Shown here in pieces: positions 59,158-64,000 of a DNA stretch of 64,000 nucleotides; within the stretch, counting starts at the first letter, position 1; every line of letters starts with the position of its first letter. The notes under the pieces are model-generated. The model ran no database searches. It was not told the origin of the DNA and saw only the letters and a list, made by a program, of their open reading frames with translations. A program made the position numbers and the translations under genes. This DNA comes from Terrabacter sp. 28 (GTDB lineage: Bacteria; Actinomycetota; Actinomycetes; Actinomycetales; Dermatophilaceae). Location of the stretch: contig JYOE01000008.1 in assembly GCA_000955875.1 (NCBI GenBank), forward strand, positions 73,010-137,009. Reading direction: 5' to 3'.

Positions 59158-60489
59158 TCAGGCCTCGCCGGCAGCCCTCCTCAGCAGCAGCGCCTTCTCC
59201 GCGTCGTTCTGGGCCATCTCTGCGGCCCGGGCGAACTCGGCCCGGGCCTCCTCGTCACGCCCGAGCCGCGCGAGCAGGTCGCCGCGCACGCTCGGCAGCA
59301 GGTGGTAGCCCTCGAGGGCGTTGGCCGCGACCAGCGCATCGACGACGACGAGCGCGTCGGCCGGTCCGTCGGCATACGACATCGCCACCGCGCGGTTGAG
59401 GTCGACGACGGGCGAGGGTCGCACCGTGCCGAGCCGCTCGTAGAGCGCCACGATCTGCGACCAGTCGGTCTCCTCGGCGGTGCGAGCGCGGGCGTGCACC
59501 GCCGCGATGGCCGCCTGGAGCAGGTACGGGCCGGGGGCCGACCCGGCTGCGGCGACGAGCGACGACGCGCGGTCGAGGGCCGCGAGGGCGTGCCGGATGA
59601 GTCCCCAGTCCCACCTCGTGCGGTCCTGGTCGAGGAGCAGCACCGGCTCGCCGTCGCGCCCGATGCGGGCACGCGTGCGTGACGCCTGGATCTCCATGAG
59701 CGCGAGCAGCCCGTGCACCTCCGGCTCGCCGGGCGCGAGCGCGGCCAGCACCCGACCGAGGCGGATCGCCTCCTCCATCAGGTCGCCGCGCACCCAGTCG
59801 CGGCCCGACGTGGCGGCATAGCCCTCGTTGAAGATGAGGTAGACGACCTCGAGCACCGAGGCCAGGCGGGGCGCGAGGTCGGCGCCGGACGGCACCTCGA
59901 TGGTGACGCCGTCCTGACTGAGCGTCTTCTTCGCCCGCGAGATGCGCTGCCCGATCGTCGGCTCGCTCGTGAGGAACGCCCTGGCGATCTCACGGGTGGT
60001 GAGTCCGCCGATCATCCTGAGCGTCAGAGAGATCCGCGCCTGGGCCGTCAGCGCGGGGTGGCAGGCGGCGAAGACGAGACCGAGCACGTCGTCGTCGATG
60101 TCCTCGAGGGCAGCGTCGAAGTCGGCCTCGGCCAGGTCGGCGACCCTCAGCTCCTCCATGTGCCCCACCTGCTGCAGCTTGCTCGCGAGGTTGACGTCGC
60201 GACGGATGCGGTCGATGGCCCGCCGCCGCGCCGTCGACGTGAGCCAGGCGCCGGGCTTGCTCGGGATGCCGTCGCGCGGCCACTGCTCGAGGGCCTGCAC
60301 GAAGGCGTCCTGCGCGAGGTCCTCAGCCAGGCCCACGTCTCCGACGACGCGGGCGACGACGGCCGTCACCTTGGCCGCCTCCATGCGCCAGACAGCGGCG
60401 AGCGTGCGCTGCACGTCGTCGGGAGAGACGGCGTACGCCTTCGCCTCGGTGGGCGCGGAGGGGTCGTCAGGGATGGCCTCGGTCGACAC
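59158..60489 (-). CDS. ECF RNA polymerase sigma factor with C-terminal TPR-like extension (ECF42 type)
   Basis: A 443-residue sigma factor. Sigma2 (AAVWRMEAAKVTAVVARVVG, LAEDLAQDAFVQALEQWPRDG) is followed by sigma4 (LTLRMIGGLTTREIARAF, SEPTIGQRISRAKKTL) and a long helical C-terminal domain (about 200-443, TPR-like and typical of the ECF42/DUF6596 group). ECF42 sigma factors are known to be encoded beside DGPF-domain proteins, as here. No anti-sigma factor is visible. GTG start at 60489. Confidence 0.88.
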   Translation of the reverse strand: MSTEAIPDDPSAPTEAKAYAVSPDDVQRTLAAVWRMEAAKVTAVVARVVGDVGLAEDLAQDAFVQALEQWPRDGIPSKPGAWLTSTARRRAIDRIRRDVNLASKLQQVGHMEELRVADLAEADFDAALEDIDDDVLGLVFAACHPALTAQARISLTLRMIGGLTTREIARAFLTSEPTIGQRISRAKKTLSQDGVTIEVPSGADLAPRLASVLEVVYLIFNEGYAATSGRDWVRGDLMEEAIRLGRVLAALAPGEPEVHGLLALMEIQASRTRARIGRDGEPVLLLDQDRTRWDWGLIRHALAALDRASSLVAAAGSAPGPYLLQAAIAAVHARARTAEETDWSQIVALYERLGTVRPSPVVDLNRAVAMSYADGPADALVVVDALVAANALEGYHLLPSVRGDLLARLGRDEEARAEFARAAEMAQNDAEKALLLRRAAGEA

Positions 60490-60539
60490 CCCGCCACTCT
60501 GGCACGCCTCGTGAGCGCCGGGGTGGCGGGTCGCCTCGT

Positions 60540-60980
60540 TCAGCCGGCGGCGGCGTTGCGGGCCGCCTCGGCGCGCATCTGCTCCTCGCGCTCGATCATC
60601 TCGGGCGTGAGCACGTCTGCGAAGTCCTCGGGGGCGTAGACCTGGCGCAGCTCGAGCGCCTGCCCCGCGTCGGGAGCGCACGAGACGGGCCACTTCTTGA
60701 GCCACTCGAGCGCCTCCTCGCGCGAGCTGACGTCGATGATCGTGAAGCCGGCGATGAGCTCCTTGGCCTCGGCGAACGGCCCGTCGGTGACGACCCAGTC
60801 CCCGTCCTCGTAGGTGATCCGGGCACCCTTGGCCGACGGGTGCAGTCCCTGCCCGTCGACGAAGACGCCGGCCTTGAGCATCTCCTCGTTGTAGGCCTGC
60901 ATGTCGGCGAACTGCTGCTCGGACCCGCTGAGGCCCTGCTCGGTCTCGCCGTTGGACGGGACGATGATCATGAAGCGCAC
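60540..60980 (-). CDS. YCII/DGPF-domain protein
   Basis: A 146-residue protein with MRFMIIVPSNGETEQGLSGS, YNEEMLKAGVFVDGQGLHPS and the family-naming tetrad in VVTDGPFAEAKELIAGF. DGPF proteins are small ferredoxin-like-fold proteins of unknown biochemical role that are co-encoded with ECF42 sigma factors and are probable regulon members. GTG start follows GGAGGAG. The sigma gene lies 50 bases downstream on the same strand. Confidence 0.9.
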   Translation of the reverse strand: MRFMIIVPSNGETEQGLSGSEQQFADMQAYNEEMLKAGVFVDGQGLHPSAKGARITYEDGDWVVTDGPFAEAKELIAGFTIIDVSSREEALEWLKKWPVSCAPDAGQALELRQVYAPEDFADVLTPEMIEREEQMRAEAARNAAAG

Positions 60981-61036
60981 GGTGTACTCCTCCGTCGGTG
61001 CGGGACCATTCCCGCGTCACCCCTACGTCGAACGGC

Positions 61037-61945
61037 TCAGCCCTGCTTCGACACGGCTCTCAGCTTTCCCGCGAGGGTGCGATAGAAGTCGACGTTCCGC
61101 AGGTAGCGGTAGTGGTCGGTCGCCAGGGTGCCCGCCGCGAAGAAGGCCGAGTCGTCGACACCCTCGATGATGCCCTCGGCGCGGAAGCTGAGCAGGTCGG
61201 CGTGGTCCCACACGTTCCACCAGCCGCCGAGGTGCTGCGAGGGCGGGTAGGCCGTCGGCCCGGGTCCGCGGTCGGTCGCGCTCTCGAGGAAGAGCCCGAG
61301 CTCCTCGAAGTAGCCGACCTGCGACGCCGCCGCACACCAGAAGTCGATGCGCACGCCGTGGTGCTCGGGCATCCGCGGCAGGAAGTGGGTGACGATGTCG
61401 TAGACGACCTGCCCGCCCATGCTGTGCGTCAGCACGACGAGGGGCTCCTCGCGGCTCTCGGCGGCGAACGCTGCGGCCTCGAGCCCGGCGAGGACGCGCT
61501 CGACGATGGGCCCGGGGGCCTGCGCCGTGCCGCGCGTCGCGACGTAGGTCATGACGTCGCCGAGGAAGACCGGGACGAAGTCCTCCACGGGGCGACGCAG
61601 CGTCGTGGCCATGTCGCGCAGGCGACGGATGCCGCGTGGCTCGTTCCCGGCAACCGCCTCGAGCCCCTCCTCGACCGCCTCCACCGCGGCGTCCGGCAGG
61701 TCCTGGGGGCGCGAGACGAGGGACCGGCCGCCGAAGGCGAACTGCGCGCCGAGGTCGCCCCAGTAGACGCGCATGATCGGCACACCGGCAGGGTCGCTGG
61801 AGATCGCCGGCGCCACGTGCTCGCGGAGGTGGCCCTGGATCGTGGGCCAGGCCACCTCACCGAATGCCCGGGTGGCGCGAGCGAGCTCGGGCGGCTGCTC
61901 GTCGACGTCGCGAACGGCCACGCCGTGGACGAAGACGATCGGCAC
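61037..61945 (-). CDS. alpha/beta-hydrolase-fold protein
   Basis: A 302-residue protein starting with the hydrolase strand PIVFVHGVAVRDVDEQP and a nucleophile elbow VVLTHSMGGQVVYDIVTHFL (Ser in H-S-M-G), with a probable catalytic His near the C-terminus region ATDHYRYLRNVDFYRTLAG. An Asp/Glu partner cannot be placed confidently. Substrate unknown. GTG start at 61945 is preceded by AGGGG. Confidence 0.75.
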   Translation of the reverse strand: MPIVFVHGVAVRDVDEQPPELARATRAFGEVAWPTIQGHLREHVAPAISSDPAGVPIMRVYWGDLGAQFAFGGRSLVSRPQDLPDAAVEAVEEGLEAVAGNEPRGIRRLRDMATTLRRPVEDFVPVFLGDVMTYVATRGTAQAPGPIVERVLAGLEAAAFAAESREEPLVVLTHSMGGQVVYDIVTHFLPRMPEHHGVRIDFWCAAASQVGYFEELGLFLESATDRGPGPTAYPPSQHLGGWWNVWDHADLLSFRAEGIIEGVDDSAFFAAGTLATDHYRYLRNVDFYRTLAGKLRAVSKQG

Positions 61946-61964
61946 GCGTACGCCCCTGTCCTGG

Positions 61965-62822
61965 CTAGAGCTCGAGCCGAGCCGTGGCGGCGGACTGCAC
62001 GCCGTCGCGGAACGGCACGCCGTCGCGCGCGGCCTGGCCGACGGCCTCGAGGACGGGGGCCAGACCGTCGTCGTCGACGTGTCCCGCGACCTCGTCGGCG
62101 ATGGCCTTGACCTGGTCGGGGGCGTTGCCCATGGCCACACCCCACGCGGCCCAGTGGAGCATCTCGAGGTCGTTGCGCTGGTCTCCGCAGGCGACGGTGT
62201 GGATCGGCTCGACCTGCAGGTGCCGCCGCACGAGCTCGAGGGCACTCGCCTTGGAGACGCCCTCGGGGTTGATGTCGAGCCACGCGGACCAGCCGACGGC
62301 GTAGGACACCCCGTGCAGGCCGGCGCGCTCGACGAGCTCCATGAACTCCTCGGCGGTCGCCTCGGGCTGGCGCAGCGTGACGCGGGTGACGGGGTGCGCG
62401 ATGAGCTCGTCCCAGTCGACCTCACGGGACTCGCCCATCAGCTCGCCGTCGGGGAAGTGCTTGCTCACCTTGAAGCCGACGCCGGGCTCCTCGACGGCGA
62501 TGAGCGCGTCGGGCAGCGCGACGCGCATCTTCTCGAGCACCGCGCGGGGGTCGAAGGTCACCATGTCGATGATCGAGTAGCCCTGCGGCGATGAGGGATC
62601 GAGCTGGAGGGTCAGCGCGCCGTTGGAGCAGACGGCGTAGCCCTGGCGCAGGCCGAGCGCCTCCAGCACCGGGGTGGTCGCGATGATCGAGCGGCCGGTG
62701 GCGACGACGACCGCGACGTCGTCGGGCAGGGCGCGCACCGCGTCACGCACACGGTCGGACAGCTCGCCCATGTGGTTGAGGGTGGTGCCGTCGAGGTCGA
62801 GGGCGAGCAGTCGCTGAGCCAT
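61965..62822 (-). CDS. HAD-superfamily hydrolase, Cof type
   Basis: A 285-residue phosphatase: nucleophile motif LLALDLDGTTLNHMGELSD, motif II VVVATGRSIIAT, a C2B-type cap (about 80-190), lysine in GVSKASALELV and the terminal GDQRNDLEML with GVAMGNAPD. Cof-type enzymes dephosphorylate sugar phosphates or flavin/pyridoxal phosphates; the substrate is not predictable. ATG supported by a leaderless -10 box. Confidence 0.9.
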   Translation of the reverse strand: MAQRLLALDLDGTTLNHMGELSDRVRDAVRALPDDVAVVVATGRSIIATTPVLEALGLRQGYAVCSNGALTLQLDPSSPQGYSIIDMVTFDPRAVLEKMRVALPDALIAVEEPGVGFKVSKHFPDGELMGESREVDWDELIAHPVTRVTLRQPEATAEEFMELVERAGLHGVSYAVGWSAWLDINPEGVSKASALELVRRHLQVEPIHTVACGDQRNDLEMLHWAAWGVAMGNAPDQVKAIADEVAGHVDDDGLAPVLEAVGQAARDGVPFRDGVQSAATARLEL

Positions 62823-62828
62823 GCGCTC

Positions 62829-62834
62829 ACCGTA
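62829..62834 (-). promoter_or_regulatory. -10 box of leaderless promoter for the HAD phosphatase gene
   Basis: Minus-strand TACGGT, six bases, then ATG at 62822. Confidence 0.6.
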
Positions 62835-62923
62835 TCGCCCGGTTCGTGGCGCTCTCACGGCCCGGGGGCCCTCGTCACCCGCCCGCCACCCGCCGGCACC
62901 GACACGTCACGCGCCGGACACCG

Positions 62924-62954
62924 CGTCACCGTTCCGTCGGGCGCGACAGTGACG
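62924..62954 (-). terminator. weak hairpin after the flavoprotein gene
   Basis: CGTCACCGT and ACAGTGACG pair over 9 bases (one mismatch) around a 13-base loop, between the flavoprotein stop (62967) and the HAD gene start. Confidence 0.35.
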
Positions 62955-62966
62955 TGGCGTGCGCCG

Positions 62967-64000
62967 TCAGGCCAGGCGCCCGAGGGCGTCCTCGATGCCA
63001 CGGTGCAGGGTCGGGTAGGCGTAGATCATCGAGCGCAGCCGGTCGATCGGCACCTGCCCGTGCACGGCGACGGCCAGCGCGCCGAGCACCTCGCCGCCGG
63101 CCGGACCCACGACCGTCGCGCCGACGAGCACTCCGCGGTCGGCGTCGGCCACGACCTTGATCAGCCCGTCGGCCTTGGCGATCCAGCCGCGCGTGGTCTC
63201 GCCGAGTGGGGTCAGCCCGACCTCGACGTTCGAGAGCTCGTCACGGGCCTGCGCCTCCGTCAGGCCGACGGCGCCCACCTCGGGGTCGGTGAACGTGACG
63301 CGCGGAAGAGCCGCGTACTCGGCGGGGGGTCCGCCCTCCCCCAGGACGTCACGGATGACGACTCCGGCCTGGTACATCGAGACGTGTGTGAACGCGCCCT
63401 TGCCCGTGATGTCGCCGACGGCCCAGACCCCGTCGGCGACGCGACAGCGGTCGTCGACGGGTGCGGTGCGCGCGTCCTTCGCGACGCCGACGCGGTCGAG
63501 ACCGACGGCGGCGGGGTCGGCGCTCCGGCCGGCGGCCACGAGCAGCTCGTCCGACGTGAGGGTCGAGCCGTCGGCGAGCGTGAGGGTGAACGTCGACCCG
63601 TCGTGGGTGACCTTCTCGGCGCCGACACCCTCGCGGACCGTGACCCCGTCTGCCTCGAGCGCCTGGCGCAGCGCATCCGACGCCTCGGGCTCCTCACGGG
63701 CGACGATGCGGTCGGCGGCCTCGACGATCGTGACCTCGACGCCGAAGCGGGCCACGGCCTGGCCGAGCTCGCAGCCGATGGCGCCGCCACCGAGGATCAC
63801 GAGCGAGCCCGGCAGCTCCTTGGCCTCGATGATCTCGTGGTTGCTCCAGTAGGGAGTCTCGGCCAGCCCTTCGACCGGCGGGAGGGCCGTCTTCGTGCCG
63901 GTGTTGACGACGATGCCGCGGGTGGCGGTGTAGGTCGTGCCGTCGACATCGACCCGACCGGGGCCGGCGATGGTGCCGGTGCCACGGACGAAGGTCGCGC
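62967..64000 (-). CDS. NAD(P)/FAD-dependent disulfide oxidoreductase family protein, partial (5' end outside window)
   Basis: C-terminal 340 or so residues of a lipoamide dehydrogenase/mercuric reductase-like flavoprotein; the frame is open to the end of the window, so the FAD-binding N-terminus and the redox-active Cys region are not visible. Present are NTGTKTALPPVEGL, the NAD Rossmann motif ILGGGAIGCELGQ, GRSADP, WAVGDITGKGAFTH and the dimerisation domain. The usual C-terminal catalytic HxHPT is replaced by YAYPTLHRG, so classic lipoamide dehydrogenase activity is unlikely; a quinone-reductase-like role as in some LpdA-type proteins is possible. Confidence 0.85.
   Translation of the reverse strand, partial: ATFVRGTGTIAGPGRVDVDGTTYTATRGIVVNTGTKTALPPVEGLAETPYWSNHEIIEAKELPGSLVILGGGAIGCELGQAVARFGVEVTIVEAADRIVAREEPEASDALRQALEADGVTVREGVGAEKVTHDGSTFTLTLADGSTLTSDELLVAAGRSADPAAVGLDRVGVAKDARTAPVDDRCRVADGVWAVGDITGKGAFTHVSMYQAGVVIRDVLGEGGPPAEYAALPRVTFTDPEVGAVGLTEAQARDELSNVEVGLTPLGETTRGWIAKADGLIKVVADADRGVLVGATVVGPAGGEVLGALAVAVHGQVPIDRLRSMIYAYPTLHRGIEDALGRLA

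Noticed and set aside
1..64000. tRNA, rRNA, tmRNA and insertion sequences.
   Set aside because: No sequence matching conserved tRNA arms, rRNA, or transposase motifs was recognised by reading; a covariance-model scan would be the decisive check.

Overview
The window is a high-GC actinobacterial chromosome segment. The evidence is strong C/G third-position bias, GTG starts, four-base ATGA/GTGA and five-base TGATG gene couplings, TANNNT -10 boxes, and deazaflavin (F420)-type enzymes. Gene content fits a soil or environmental member of the Micrococcales such as the Intrasporangiaceae, but the genus cannot be fixed from the sequence alone. I see no rRNA, tRNA, CRISPR array, insertion sequence or prophage. 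The region reads as core and housekeeping chromosome plus metal-resistance and catabolic modules.

Layout. 1-3.7 kb: E2, E1-beta and E1-alpha of a 2-oxo acid dehydrogenase. 3.9-7.7 kb: a lone AAA ATPase, an F420-type nitroreductase-like protein, a VOC protein and two tandem four-helix membrane proteins. 7.7-14.8 kb: a HisC-family aminotransferase, 6-phosphofructokinase, a small holin-like membrane protein and SbcD-SbcC. 15-26.7 kb: a DUF1304 protein, an MFS transporter and dispersed phenylacetate catabolism genes (paaN, a paaH-like gene, paaI, paaK) interrupted by a DEAD-box helicase and a polar amino acid ABC importer. 28.2-34.7 kb: a GntR regulator divergent from cydABDC (cytochrome bd and its assembly transporter). 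34.7-42 kb: a BlaI/M56-peptidase pair, galE, MFS, a small phosphatase and purB. 42-49.3 kb: a copper island with two divergent arms, each carrying copZ and a CPC-type P1B ATPase, plus csoR. 49.4-57.2 kb: an rRNA/tRNA methyltransferase, a frameshifted AraC regulator, a DedA-like protein, a two-component system and an F420-dependent reductase-like protein. 57.2-58.4 kb: a yybP-ykoY manganese riboswitch driving a TerC-family exporter. 58.5-64 kb: a lipoprotein, an ECF42-type sigma factor with its DGPF partner, a hydrolase, a HAD phosphatase and a truncated flavoprotein disulfide reductase.

Regulatory logic visible in the DNA. Three near-identical 17-bp palindromes (ATACCC-N5-GGGTAT) bracket the copper genes and are the obvious CsoR operators. 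Two 15-bp GTAGT/ACTAC palindromes lie between the GntR gene and cydA. The riboswitch leader carries an anti-Shine-Dalgarno helix that predicts manganese-induced translation of TerC. At least fourteen genes have a TANNNT box 6-9 bases before the start codon, eleven of them at exactly 6, indicating leaderless transcripts.

The most unusual signal is a dispersed 7-mer, GTATGCC/GGCATAC. It was counted by eye 37 times in 64 kb, evenly on both strands. In genes it recurs at Tyr-Ala and Ala-Tyr codon pairs; between genes it forms inverted pairs, in one case inside a terminator stem. A second repeat family (core GGGAAGTGAGCACTCGA) occupies three convergent intergenic gaps. Both may be genome-wide DNA signals not explained by the coding content.
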